A DNA stretch of 64,000 nucleotides from Salinimonas iocasae. Its GTDB lineage: Bacteria > Pseudomonadota > Gammaproteobacteria > Enterobacterales > Alteromonadaceae. The DNA lies in contig NZ_CP039852.1 in NCBI RefSeq assembly GCF_006228385.1, positions 3,550,001 to 3,614,000 on the forward strand, read 5' to 3'. Both the position numbers and the translations under genes were made by a program. Below are positions 26,646 to 35,019 of the stretch, one piece after another (position 1 is the first letter of the stretch; each line of letters begins with the position of its first letter). The notes under the pieces were generated by a model. That model was not told where the DNA came from and did not search any database. It saw only the letters and a program-made list of their open reading frames with translations.

Positions 26646-27955
26646 TTAAGACTTTGACTGAACTGACCAACTGCGTCGACGACCTCTTTCGCGCCGCTTT
26701 GAATCTCAACAATCACATTACCTGCATCATCGGCCAGCGCCGCGCCACGTTCAGCCTGTTCCTTACCGGCATTTACACGTGCCACTGCATCGGAGGTCAG
26801 CGACTGATTGCGCTGAACAACACTGACAATTTCTTCTGTTGCAGCGGTCGTACGTGAGGCCAGTTGCCTTACCTCATCGGCGACCACAGCGAAGCCACGT
26901 CCCTGATCACCGGCCCGCGCAGCTTCGATAGCGGCATTTAACGCTAATAGGTTGGTCTGCTCAGCAATCCCACTGATGCTGTTGATAATGGTAGCTATTT
27001 GCTGAGACTGCTCATCCAGCTCGACAATACCTTCGCTGGCCTTAACCATCTTATCGGCCAGAGAGTTCATCACCGAAACGAGCTCTTTAATAACCTCACT
27101 TCCTTCAGTGGCGGTTTTATCCGTTTGCTTTGATGTGCTAAATGCAATTTCGGCAGCTGCAGAGATGGCTTGCTCGCGCTCTACCTGCTCGGTCACCACC
27201 GATGCAAATTTAACAACTTTATACAATCGCCCGTGGGGATCCATCACCGGGTTATAGGAGGCCTCTAGCCACAGCTCTCTGCCGCTCGAGTCAATTCGCT
27301 TGAAACGCCCGGAGTGAAACTGCCCTTTGTTCAGGTATTGCCAGAACTGACGGTACTCATCACTGTCAGCCAGCGATGCTTCGCAAAATATTTTATGATG
27401 CTTGCCCCGGATATCTTCCAGTCGATAGCCGGTTGCCCGCAGAAATGGTGTGTTTGCCGTGATAATCGTACCGTCAGGCTCAAACTCAATAACCGCTGTA
27501 GAGCGTTGCAGTGCATCAACCAGATTCTCATGCTCTTTAGACTGGCTGATCGTGCGGGTAAGGTCACTGCTGTGCAAAGTGAAATGCAGTAGGTCGCCCG
27601 ATAAATTCTGGACTGGCTGCATTATTGTTCTCAGCCACCCCTCCGTACCATCCGCTTTGGTAATGTTCACTACACCGACATAATGCGACTGCCGCTCAAA
27701 TGCCGATTTAAACTTGTCATAGTGGGGCGTAGTTTTCGCCACATCAGGAATAAATGAGAAGAAGTCTTTGTTTAGCACGCCATCCTGTGCGTAGCCCAGT
27801 TCTTCACAAAACACGCTGTTTACATACTCAAGGTTGCCGGTGCGACTCAGTCGGCAGTACAGCATCTCATCATCCAGACGGTTGCGAGTTTGCCGCAAGT
27901 GATGCAGTTCTTCCTGCATTTGCGTCAGTTCATTTTTTAAACGGCTATTGAACAT
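26642..27955 (-). CDS. Cytoplasmic chemoreceptor with two PAS domains
   Basis: 437 residues, no membrane helix. An N-terminal coiled coil (about 5-30) is followed by PAS1 (about 32-135: [16 protein letters not shown]) and PAS2 (about 150-260: [19 protein letters not shown], then [18 protein letters not shown]), then a shortened MCP signalling domain with [23 protein letters not shown]2 belongs to the BdlA-like class, which couples redox or ligand state to biofilm dispersal and chemotaxis signalling. The length is close to Pseudomonas BdlA (417). No adjacent che genes. Confidence 0.88.
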   Translation of the reverse strand: MFNSRLKNELTQMQEELHHLRQTRNRLDDEMLYCRLSRTGNLEYVNSVFCEELGYAQDGVLNKDFFSFIPDVAKTTPHYDKFKSAFERQSHYVGVVNITKADGTEGWLRTIMQPVQNLSGDLLHFTLHSSDLTRTISQSKEHENLVDALQRSTAVIEFEPDGTIITANTPFLRATGYRLEDIRGKHHKIFCEASLADSDEYRQFWQYLNKGQFHSGRFKRIDSSGRELWLEASYNPVMDPHGRLYKVVKFASVVTEQVEREQAISAAAEIAFSTSKQTDKTATEGSEVIKELVSVMNSLADKMVKASEGIVELDEQSQQIATIINSISGIAEQTNLLALNAAIEAARAGDQGRGFAVVADEVRQLASRTTAATEEIVSVVQRNQSLTSDAVARVNAGKEQAERGAALADDAGNVIVEIQSGAKEVVDAVGQFSQSLN

Positions 27956-28227
27956 GGCTTCTCCGAAGCAGTAAGATCTTTATTCTTGTTACAAATGATA
28001 ATCATAGTGCATACCGTCATGCTGACCAGTAAACTTTTGGATAATCACTGTATGTAAGAAACGACATAGTGATGGTAATTTGTTCACCCTTAGCTATCGG
28101 CTGGCAGAAAATTCTCAACATTAAATATCAAAAAATTCACATTAATTAGATACTTAGAAACGCAAAATGAAGATGGCATATATTTGGCTTTCTGATAAAT
28201 CAAGTACAACAGTTAACCAGCCTGATA

Positions 28228-28803
28228 ATGAATAAATGTGTGAAGCGGACAATTCTCACTTGTTTAATTGCGACAGCAAGTATAACAACGTCATTTTCAA
28301 CGCTGGCTGACGATCGGTCGAATGACTGGAAAGCAACGGCTAATGACGCCTGGATTGACGGTAAAGTGGAAGCCACCCTGCTGTTTAACGGGCAACTTAA
28401 CACCTTCGACATCAATACTGATGTCAATGACGGAAAAGTCATTCTGACCGGCAAAGTTGGCAGCGAGGTAGATAAGCGTCTTGCCACAGAACTTGCTGAG
28501 TCTATCGAAGGCGTGGACGAAGTGGATAATCGTTTATCGGTGGTTACGCCTCAGGATTATGAAGGTAATTGGGATACATTTACCCAGGATATGAAGGACG
28601 CCAAAATAGCAACCGTCATTAAGACAAGGTTGCTATTGGAGTCGGAACTTTCTGGCACTGATATTAATGTGGATGTCAGCCAGGGAGTAGTCACACTTGC
28701 AGGCACGGTGAGAAACCCCAGTGAAAGGGATCTGGCTGTCGCCATTGCGAAGAACACTGCTGACGTAAGCGACGTCAAAAGTGAACTGTCTGTTGACAGT
28801 TAA
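28228..28803 (+). CDS. Periplasmic BON-domain protein (OsmY-like)
   Basis: 191 residues with a signal peptide ending near STLA (residue 27). Two BON domains: about 45-112 (VEATLLFNGQLNTFDINTDV, then GKVILTGKVGSEVDKRLATE) and about 125-190 (KTRLLLESELSGTDINVDVS, then GVVTLAGTVRNPSERDLAV). OsmY-type proteins are periplasmic, induced in osmotic stress or stationary phase, and protect envelope proteins or bind lipid. The 272 bp upstream hold no gene. A strong terminator follows. Confidence 0.88.
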   Translation: MNKCVKRTILTCLIATASITTSFSTLADDRSNDWKATANDAWIDGKVEATLLFNGQLNTFDINTDVNDGKVILTGKVGSEVDKRLATELAESIEGVDEVDNRLSVVTPQDYEGNWDTFTQDMKDAKIATVIKTRLLLESELSGTDINVDVSQGVVTLAGTVRNPSERDLAVAIAKNTADVSDVKSELSVDS

Positions 28804-28846
28804 TCTCCCCTCTAGGCCGGCCCAGGCCTAATTATACCTCTGATTT

Positions 28847-28874
28847 CTCCCGCCATTTGGCGGGAGCTTTTTTT
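28847..28874 (+). terminator. Terminator after the BON protein
   Basis: Perfect 8-bp stem CTCCCGCC/GGCGGGAG, ATTT loop, then C and seven T residues. A second inverted repeat, TAGGCC/GGCCTA, lies just upstream at 28813-28830. Confidence 0.92.
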
Positions 28875-28947
28875 ATAAGCCTAATGATTTTACCTTGCAT
28901 GATACAATGACGTGTTTTTGATATTTATCTCTTCTTGCGGCAGTTAA

Positions 28948-30126
28948 ATGACCTATCTGATTTTATTTTTTGCGTTGCTGGCCACTGCTGTCGGGCAAAG
29001 TGTTTTTCTGACTGTACTACCTTCTCTTGGTCGTGAAGCAGGACTGACTGAATGGCAGGTTGCGGTGATGATGTCATCCTCCGCATTTGTTTTTGCCATC
29101 GGCGCTAACTGCTGGAGCCGGGTGACAGTAAGATACGGTTATAAGCGCCTGCTGATGGTCGGCCTGTCTGGTTATACACTGGGTACTTTTGTGTTCGCAT
29201 CGCTGTGGTGGGCAGGCTTGACGGGTTTTTTAGGTGGCACCGCGTTATTCGTTATCCTGCTGTTAGCCCGAAGCCTGCAATCTTCAGTGATGTCGGCAAC
29301 ACCACCGTCGGCGGTGGGCTACGTGGTAGCAATGAGCGAGCAGCGACACAGGGCGTCAGCTATCAGTAAGGTAACATCGGCCAACAATCTCGGGCAGGTG
29401 TTGGGCCCGCCGCTGGCTGGCGTGCTGGTTACCTTCGGATTGCTCACCCCTCTTTACAGTATTCTCGCGCTTACGATTGTTGCACTGTTGCTGGTGTGGC
29501 AGAAGTTACCCGCCTTTTTACCGTCAGCAAAGCCGCAAACCGATGCATCGGGTCCGGATGTCGGCCCGGTGTCTGCCTCAGTAAAACTTTTTATCATTGG
29601 TTGCGCCTGTTTGTTCTTGTGTATGGCAATGATGCAGCAAAGCCTTGCCTTTTTTCTTATGGATGAAAATGGTGTAAACACTGTACAAGCTGCACAACTG
29701 ACGGGTTCGGCAATGATGGTAAGCGCCGTGTTCTCGCTGATGATTCAGTTTGGCGTAGTTCAGCGCCACCTGATGAGACCAGAAACGTTAATATGTGTGG
29801 CGGCACCACTTTTAGCGCTGGCTTATCTGATTATTGCCATTCACCAACAAACCGTAATGCTGTACGTGGCGATGGGGATACTGGGACTAGGCATGGGAGC
29901 CGCTTACCCGTCACTGGCGGCGCTGGCAACGATGCGCTGTTTGCCGGAAAGACAAAGTCGGGTAACCGGCATGATAACGGCAACCCCGGCCATGGGTTAT
30001 ATTATCGGCCCACCACTCTCAGCCATGGCCTATCACTTCGATCACCGCTATCCGTTCATGCTGGCGGGTGTCATTATGCTGGTTATAGCGACACTACTGA
30101 TATTTAAAATCAAATCAGAAGGTTGA
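28948..30126 (+). CDS. MFS efflux transporter
   Basis: 392 residues, about twelve membrane helices. It begins MTYLILFFALLATAVGQSVF. The motif-A-like loop after helix 2 reads SRVTVRYGYKRLLMVGLSGY, and the helix 5 motif C-like region is NNLGQVLGPPLAGVLV, a marker of proton-driven drug antiporters (DHA1 group). The substrate is unknown. It is monocistronic. Confidence 0.85.
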   Translation: MTYLILFFALLATAVGQSVFLTVLPSLGREAGLTEWQVAVMMSSSAFVFAIGANCWSRVTVRYGYKRLLMVGLSGYTLGTFVFASLWWAGLTGFLGGTALFVILLLARSLQSSVMSATPPSAVGYVVAMSEQRHRASAISKVTSANNLGQVLGPPLAGVLVTFGLLTPLYSILALTIVALLLVWQKLPAFLPSAKPQTDASGPDVGPVSASVKLFIIGCACLFLCMAMMQQSLAFFLMDENGVNTVQAAQLTGSAMMVSAVFSLMIQFGVVQRHLMRPETLICVAAPLLALAYLIIAIHQQTVMLYVAMGILGLGMGAAYPSLAALATMRCLPERQSRVTGMITATPAMGYIIGPPLSAMAYHFDHRYPFMLAGVIMLVIATLLIFKIKSEG

Positions 30127-30170
30127 TGTGCAAAGTAACAGGAAGCGCTGGGGGCTATCCGGCGTTTGGC

Positions 30171-30656
30171 TTAGCTGACATTTTTATAGAAAAAAGAGAA
30201 AAACCAGCGCCGTGCAAGCTTCATGTCAAAAGCTACCTGGCTTTTGTTACCTTCACTCACAGCACTTTTCACCTTTTCATAGGAATGCTTTTCTGCGTTG
30301 TACTGACGCGGCGAGCTGACATTATAGCGATACGCAAATTGCTGATGGGCTGCATTGTCCTGGTTTTCAAAAACGGGCATAGACAATGAACATTTATTGT
30401 TCTTTTCCCAGTAGATAATGCTATCCACTTCTACTGTGTTGGCAAGATCTAACAGCGCTTCGCTCTTAGCCGTATCAGGCTTTATCGACAGCTTAGTGGC
30501 ATCGCTTTCCCTGCCTATCTCACATGCCACCGCCGCAATCATGGAAAACGTAGCGCGATTCTCTTTAAAGTGGCTTTGCATGTGCTCATAGCTGGGGTGC
30601 ACAGAGCAGCCTGTAAGCAGCAGTGATAAGCAAATACAGAATAAAAATCTAAACAT
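30171..30656 (-). CDS. Hypothetical lipoprotein
   Basis: 161 residues from the ATG at 30656, which begins a lipoprotein signal (MFRFLFCICLSLLLTGC, lipobox LLTGC, lipidated Cys17). The mature part is mostly helical and polar with no recognised domain. An upstream in-frame start at 30716 would bury the signal peptide and is rejected. The likely location is the outer membrane, since position +2 is Ser rather than Asp. Confidence 0.65.
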   Translation of the reverse strand: MFRFLFCICLSLLLTGCSVHPSYEHMQSHFKENRATFSMIAAVACEIGRESDATKLSIKPDTAKSEALLDLANTVEVDSIIYWEKNNKCSLSMPVFENQDNAAHQQFAYRYNVSSPRQYNAEKHSYEKVKSAVSEGNKSQVAFDMKLARRWFFSFFYKNVS

Positions 30657-30731
30657 ATAATTGATAGCTAGCGCACGAACGCAGTTAAATTTGACTATAA
30701 GCGCGTACCATACCAATCCCTGCTATATTTG

Positions 30732-30762
30732 TAAAAAAACCGACGCCACAAGCGTCGGTTTT
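30732..30762 (-). terminator. Terminator after the GAF-EAL gene
   Basis: On the minus strand: 11-bp stem AAAACCGACGC/GCGTCGGTTTT with a 5-nt loop, followed by more T residues. Confidence 0.9.
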
Positions 30763-30795
30763 CAACCGGGAATAAGCGTTAGGTGCTCAGTTGAT

Positions 30796-32025
30796 TCAGG
30801 ATAGCTGATCGAAAGCGACAGGCCTTGAAAAGTACCACCCCTGAAAGAATTTCACGCCCAGTTGTTCCAGGGCATGATACTCTTCAATAGTTTCAATGCC
30901 TTCTGCCACAACCTCGCAGTTAAAACTACTCGCAAACGCAAGCAGGCCTGTTACCAGCGCCTGTCGCTTCGTGTCCTGGTGAATATTGCTGGCAAGACTT
31001 AAATCCAGTTTTATGACATCCGGCTCAATTTCCAGTATATGCTTCAGACTGGCAAAGCCTGCTCCAACATCATCTATGCAAATTTTAAAGCCTTTATCAC
31101 TGAGCGGCTTTAAAAAGGTGCGGAACTCTTCGTAATTGGTAATGCGTACATGTTCCGTTAACTCGATTCGAAGCTGATCGCTATCCACATCACGCAATAG
31201 CCCGGGCAGCAGACCACTTTCCATCATTCGCGGACTTACATTGATGGCAACTTTTAATCCAAGGCCGCTGGCATTAGCCTGCTTAAGTCGTTGCGCGACT
31301 TTATTAACAATGGCACTTTCTACTTCCAGCCCAAGGTCAACAAGATCGGCATCATACAACCATTCATTGGGCGGGCGGTACGGTTCTGTGTTGAATCGTG
31401 CTAATACCTCATAATACTCATAATGCTGGCTTTGCTGACCGTATATCGGCTGGAACACCACATCAATCTGCCCATTATCAATGACCGACCTGACCTGCCT
31501 GCGAATGGCTTCCTGTTTCTTTTTACTATTGAAACTTCTGCCAAGTACCTGGCCGATGTAAGATGCGATGATATGCAGCAACTCGACATCCCGCTCGCCC
31601 AGCGTGTCATTCGATGATTTGTCATAACAGCACAATGTACCGTAAATCTCGCCTTCACCAAGCGGAATCGGCACACCGATGTACGAGCCAATATTGAGCT
31701 GCGTAGTCACCGGCATCTTATTGGTAATAGGGTCGACACTGGTATCACTGATAATGTTATTAAGCTGACCTTCCACGATTTTGAAACAAAAAGATTCTTC
31801 AAGTGGGTCAGAGGCACCCGACTTCAGCTCACACCAGCCTGAAGCGTTCTCGTCTATTCTTACAAGTTCAACTAATCGATCGGTTTCAGTAAAGCGTGAG
31901 GTAAACGCCACATCCATATTCAGGTAACGACGAATCGCTTCAAGAAGCATAGACAAATCGGCGATACTTCCTAATTTGGCAGGATCGCCACCTGCCAAAA
32001 ACGCTTCAAAACTTTGCTGCGACAT
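30796..32025 (-). CDS. GAF-EAL cyclic-di-GMP phosphodiesterase
   Basis: 409 residues, cytoplasmic. GAF domain about 20-160 (NIGSYIGVPIPLGEGEIYGTLCCYD). EAL domain about 180-405 with motifs that look catalytically complete: YEVLARF in place of EALLRW, INVSP, RIELTEH, the metal pair in IDDVGAGFASL, VIKLD, VAEGIE, and FQGWYFSRP. It should hydrolyse c-di-GMP to pGpG when its GAF ligand or redox signal is bound; the signal is unknown. Monocistronic with its own terminator. Confidence 0.9.
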   Translation of the reverse strand: MSQQSFEAFLAGGDPAKLGSIADLSMLLEAIRRYLNMDVAFTSRFTETDRLVELVRIDENASGWCELKSGASDPLEESFCFKIVEGQLNNIISDTSVDPITNKMPVTTQLNIGSYIGVPIPLGEGEIYGTLCCYDKSSNDTLGERDVELLHIIASYIGQVLGRSFNSKKKQEAIRRQVRSVIDNGQIDVVFQPIYGQQSQHYEYYEVLARFNTEPYRPPNEWLYDADLVDLGLEVESAIVNKVAQRLKQANASGLGLKVAINVSPRMMESGLLPGLLRDVDSDQLRIELTEHVRITNYEEFRTFLKPLSDKGFKICIDDVGAGFASLKHILEIEPDVIKLDLSLASNIHQDTKRQALVTGLLAFASSFNCEVVAEGIETIEEYHALEQLGVKFFQGWYFSRPVAFDQLS

Positions 32026-32404
32026 AGAACATTCTCTACTATCCCGGTATTACTTTTATTCACCCCGAGAGGGTAATCCTTTAAAAAACCTGCTTTGGAC
32101 ACTTACTGGCTTACAAATGGCAAAACGCCGGCCGGCAAGAAACAGCACCTGACCGAAATGTTCTCTCTTTTACAATGTTGCGGTATTGCTTTGCACATAG
32201 TGACTTATTGTAGCGGTAAGTTGTTGGTTTCGCACGAGCAGCGCATTATATCAGGTGCATCGTGAACACCTCAAAGCTAATCATCCTGAATGGAAAACAA
32301 CATGGCTTAAAGCAAGGTCGATTAATAACAGATTTGCAAAGCAGGTAACGTATAAAGGTAAATACCTATATATGAATCTTCAGAGCGATAACCCTATATG
32401 GTGT

Positions 32405-32413
32405 TGCTATAGT
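32405..32413 (+). promoter_or_regulatory. Extended -10 promoter for the candidate small RNA
   Basis: TTGCTATAGT contains a TGn extension and TATAGT (32408-32413). No good -35 is present, which extended -10 promoters tolerate. The start is expected near A32420. Confidence 0.4.
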
Positions 32414-32419
32414 CTTTTC

Positions 32420-32506
32420 ATCGCTTCGGTATCCCATCTCTAGCCGCAGCGATAACCATGTGTATTCCAATTTATTGACCGAGGTCCTCCAAGCCTCGGT
32501 TTTTTT
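32420..32506 (+). ncRNA. Candidate small RNA (about 87 nt)
   Basis: From the predicted start at 32420 the RNA begins with a hairpin: ATCGCT (32420-32425) pairs with AGCGAT (32448-32453), extended by three inner pairs across one mismatch. An unpaired linker (about 24 nt) follows, then a terminator with stem ACCGAGG/CCTCGGT (32478-32500) and seven T residues. No gene on this strand is upstream, so the terminator has no coding owner. The shape is that of an Hfq-type small RNA. I do not recognise the family. Confidence 0.45.
32478..32506 (+). terminator. Orphan rho-independent terminator
   Basis: 7-bp stem ACCGAGG/CCTCGGT, 9-nt loop, then six further T residues; no protein gene precedes it on this strand. 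Confidence 0.85.
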
Positions 32507-32794
32507 ATGCCTGCTGTTCAGGCCCACTGCTATTGCGCCTGATGTGGGCAATCAGCGACACCTTATCCTCATTGCTGTGCTTTTATCCCAGCCATTCAGC
32601 GTCATCTGTCTACGCCCCGCCCCGCGATATACCTCCCTGTGGTGCAGTTTTCTGACAAACAGATGATGTGGTGCGTTTTTGGCATGAGTAAATTATCGAC
32701 ACGGTGGGACAGGCTGTAGACCAGTGATGATATAGCCCGCCCTGTTCGATGATGGTTTTTACTTGTTTTTACGTGAAGGAAGCGTTAGCCCGTT

Positions 32795-33310
32795 ATGATA
32801 CTGACGATTCGACCAGAACAGCCAGCTGACATTTCGCCGATACGCGAGGTTGTTAAACAGGCATTTCACCATGCAGAACATACTAATCAGCGTGAGCACG
32901 CTATTGTTGATGCACTGCGTGAAGCGAAAGAGTTGTATCTGTCCCGTGTGGCAGAGAGAGACGGTCAGATGATCGGTCATATTGCTGTTTGCCGCATTCA
33001 CATTTCGCATGGGCACAAAGGCTGGTTTGGTATTGGTCCGGTTTCGGTAATTCCGGAATATCAGGGCAAAGGTGGCGGCTCCAGACTGATTCAAAGTACG
33101 CTTGAACAACTTGAGGAAAGTGGCGCGAAGGGATGTGTGTTAGTCGGTGATCCTGCTTATTACACACGTTTTGGGTTCGAACAGGTCAATTCACTGACTT
33201 TTTCAGGTATTCCGCAGGGATATTTTCTGGCGCGTTCGTTTGGCAAAGGCTTTCCCAAAGGCGAGGTTTCATACCCTGCCGCTTTCGGCAGCTCCGATAA
33301 AGCGGTATAG
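32795..33310 (+). CDS. GNAT-family N-acetyltransferase (YhbS-like)
   Basis: 171 residues, one GNAT fold. IRPEQPADISPIREVVKQAF opens the domain; the acetyl-CoA loop is VIPEYQGKGGGSRLI, matching Q/RxxGxG/A; GDPAYYTRFGF and the C-terminal segment are typical of the YhbS group, whose substrates are mostly unknown. It may acetylate a small molecule or tRNA-related target. Monocistronic; convergent with the antitoxin-like gene. Confidence 0.85.
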   Translation: MILTIRPEQPADISPIREVVKQAFHHAEHTNQREHAIVDALREAKELYLSRVAERDGQMIGHIAVCRIHISHGHKGWFGIGPVSVIPEYQGKGGGSRLIQSTLEQLEESGAKGCVLVGDPAYYTRFGFEQVNSLTFSGIPQGYFLARSFGKGFPKGEVSYPAAFGSSDKAV

Positions 33311-33316
33311 CGCGTC

Positions 33317-33340
33317 AAAGATGCTGTCCCTGGCATCTTT
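33317..33340. terminator. Terminator-like hairpin between convergent genes
   Basis: Perfect 8-bp stem AAAGATGC/GCATCTTT with an 8-nt loop. The T tract is short, so it may terminate weakly in both directions. Confidence 0.45.
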
Positions 33341-33349
33341 AATTCACGC

Positions 33350-33778
33350 TTAGCGGCGTACCGCTACTTTACGGACGGGCTTTCTGGGCTGTCCGGGTAT
33401 CATGAATGAGGGAGGTGCGACAGGTTTCTCTCTTTGTTCTGACTCTAGATAATCACTGATATAGTTTACACCGGCCAGGTTGTGGCAGGCATCTTTAGGG
33501 ATTGCGCCCAGGTGGGGATTGTGTCGATTGAACCAGTCAATCATCTGCCCGGTGTCTCCATCTGACATGGCATACAGTAAATGGTACATACGGATAAATG
33601 CAATTTGGGCCTCGCTTTCCTCAGAGGTGCTTTCAAACCCCACTAATGAAGTTTCTTTCAGCGCATTTTCGCTCACGCCCAGAAGTTGCGAGGCCTCCAA
33701 TGCGGTTAACTGTAATTCTTCGTATGCCCAGGTAAACGCTTTCATTACTACAGCGGGTGGATTATTTGCCATTCTCAT
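33350..33778 (-). CDS. DUF2384 / MbcA-ParS-Xre antitoxin-like protein without a toxin partner
   Basis: 142 residues from the ATG at 33778, which has AAGGAG 7 bp upstream; an in-frame start at 33826 has no such site. An N-terminal helix-turn-helix-like part (LTALEASQLLGVSENALKE) is followed by a helical segment resembling the DUF2384 toxin-binding domain (AFIRMYHLLYAMSDG, WFNRHNPHLGAIPKDA). In toxin-antitoxin pairs this family sits next to a RES-domain toxin; none is beside it. The basic C-terminal tail (RKPVRKVAVRR) is unusual. It may be a solitary regulator. Confidence 0.65.
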   Translation of the reverse strand: MRMANNPPAVVMKAFTWAYEELQLTALEASQLLGVSENALKETSLVGFESTSEESEAQIAFIRMYHLLYAMSDGDTGQMIDWFNRHNPHLGAIPKDACHNLAGVNYISDYLESEQREKPVAPPSFMIPGQPRKPVRKVAVRR

Positions 33779-33942
33779 GACCTTACTCCTTCTGTTGCTG
33801 GTAACTCTCTCATGCCCGAATAACATTTTGCAGTTATCTTATGCAGTTTAGTGCAATTTCTAATCCACAATGAACGTTCAGTTACATCTGTTCGCGCCGT
33901 TACTCATGTAACGGCACATATTTACATTTCAGCCTTTGTTAA

Positions 33943-34503
33943 TCAGGCAGCCAGAATGCGAGATAATTCCGCAAATGTTGCAGGCCTGGCGATATTTACT
34001 TCCAGATGTAGTAATTCAGCGATGTCCAGTGCACTGATAAGCCCTCGGATTTCGTGACTTTTTTGGTCCGTAACAAGACAATGTTGCTGTCCTGAAGCCC
34101 GCAATGTTTCAAGAACATCTTTAACCTTAGCCCGCTGTAACTCTTCAAAAGCAACGCTGTGAAGCGTGTTCCGTGGCTGCATACAGTCTGCCGCGATAAT
34201 ATCTTCGCGAGGTGTGCCGCTCGCCACAATCTGCAACAATCGCGCTTCGCTAACGTTATCGCGAGTAATCAGGCCGCAAAATCGTTCATTACTGTCTGTA
34301 ACCAGCGCCGCATGAACGTGGGACTGCTTTAATAAAGGTAAAATACTTAACGCAGGCGTGGCAGCACTTAAACGGTAGGGTGCATGCTCTTTGAAATCTG
34401 CAACAACAAGTTTCGCAGGTGAGTCTGGTGATAAGTGTTCATTAGTTTGTGGCCATGCCAGCGTGTCCGAGGGTTCGGTTTTAAAAAGAGATAAGGTGTG
34501 CAT
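33943..34503 (-). CDS. Two-CBS-domain protein
   Basis: 186 residues, cytoplasmic. A pair of CBS domains: about 40-95 (LSAATPALSILPLLKQSHVHAALV then GLITRDNV) and about 105-170 (CMQPRNTLHSVAFEELQRAKV then CLVTDQ and GLISALDIAE). CBS pairs bind adenosyl ligands such as AMP, ATP or SAM and regulate partners. No catalytic domain is fused. The next gene downstream is the antitoxin-like gene on the same strand, 165 bp away. Confidence 0.8.
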   Translation of the reverse strand: MHTLSLFKTEPSDTLAWPQTNEHLSPDSPAKLVVADFKEHAPYRLSAATPALSILPLLKQSHVHAALVTDSNERFCGLITRDNVSEARLLQIVASGTPREDIIAADCMQPRNTLHSVAFEELQRAKVKDVLETLRASGQQHCLVTDQKSHEIRGLISALDIAELLHLEVNIARPATFAELSRILAA

Positions 34504-34561
34504 AGGAAAATCCTCATAAACTCATTTAATTGCGTGTTTTTGTGGCGTACTGCCAGTGCGA

Positions 34562-34861
34562 TTAAATGTAATGAGGCGGGGCGCGGATGGGGGGTGTAAC
34601 GCCTTCTGTCTGCGCAGCAGATGCACTATTTTTGACTAAAACCGCAAACGGGCGCTGCGCAAGAGGCTGCGTAGCAGAAGATAGTAAACCGTCGCCGTCA
34701 GTATCTTCTGCCTGCTGAATATTTTCTTTTACCAACTCACCGAAGCAGCTGTCTGCAGCAGCAATACGCTGCAGGTCCAGACGATTATCAGACAGGCCCT
34801 GACCGTTCCCCTGGGCGGGCAACAGTAGTAGCAGGCTGACAACCAGTAACCAGTGCTTCAT
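34562..34861 (-). CDS. Small secreted protein of unknown function
   Basis: 99 residues from the ATG at 34861 with a signal peptide (MKHWLLVVSLLLLLPAQGNG). The mature part has one Cys (DSCFGELV) and a calcium-loop-like DTDGDGLL near residue 55, then a Pro-rich tail. No family recognised. A TTG start 18 bp upstream is possible; neither start has a strong ribosome-binding site. Confidence 0.5.
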   Translation of the reverse strand: MKHWLLVVSLLLLLPAQGNGQGLSDNRLDLQRIAAADSCFGELVKENIQQAEDTDGDGLLSSATQPLAQRPFAVLVKNSASAAQTEGVTPPIRAPPHYI

Positions 34862-34986
34862 TTTACGATTTTGGCGCAAGATTTATCTTTCATGGTAAAG
34901 AGTATAAGGTCGATGATGCATTTTTCATCAGGCGCTGGTCTGAATAAATATTGCGTTAACCGCGTAAGTACGGCTTTAAGCGTTAG

Positions 34987-35007
34987 AGGGGCACCTGCAT
35001 TGCCCCT
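34987..35007. other. Hairpin downstream of ndh
   Basis: Perfect 7-bp inverted repeat AGGGGCA/TGCCCCT with a 7-nt loop, 13 bp after the ndh stop. No T tract, so termination is uncertain. Confidence 0.4.
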
Positions 35008-35019
35008 GAGATCGTTGAA

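Larger units (their letters stand above)
32026..32794. other. Long intergenic region with a candidate small RNA
   Basis: 769 bp without a convincing protein gene. The left part should hold the promoter of the GAF-EAL gene. The centre holds an extended -10 promoter, a 5' hairpin and a strong terminator (see the ncRNA entry). The right part (32507-32794) holds nothing I recognise other than the acetyltransferase promoter region. Confidence 0.6.

Noticed and set aside
32255..32443. 62-residue reading frame in the large gap
   Set aside because: Low-complexity composition, no ribosome-binding site, and it overlaps the candidate small RNA start.
32460..32666. 68-residue reading frame in the large gap
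   Set aside because: It would translate through a strong terminator and has no recognisable features.
32795..33310. GNAT protein as a TacT-type toxin paired with the DUF2384-like gene
   Set aside because: It is a YhbS-type enzyme, convergent with and not co-transcribed with the antitoxin-like gene.
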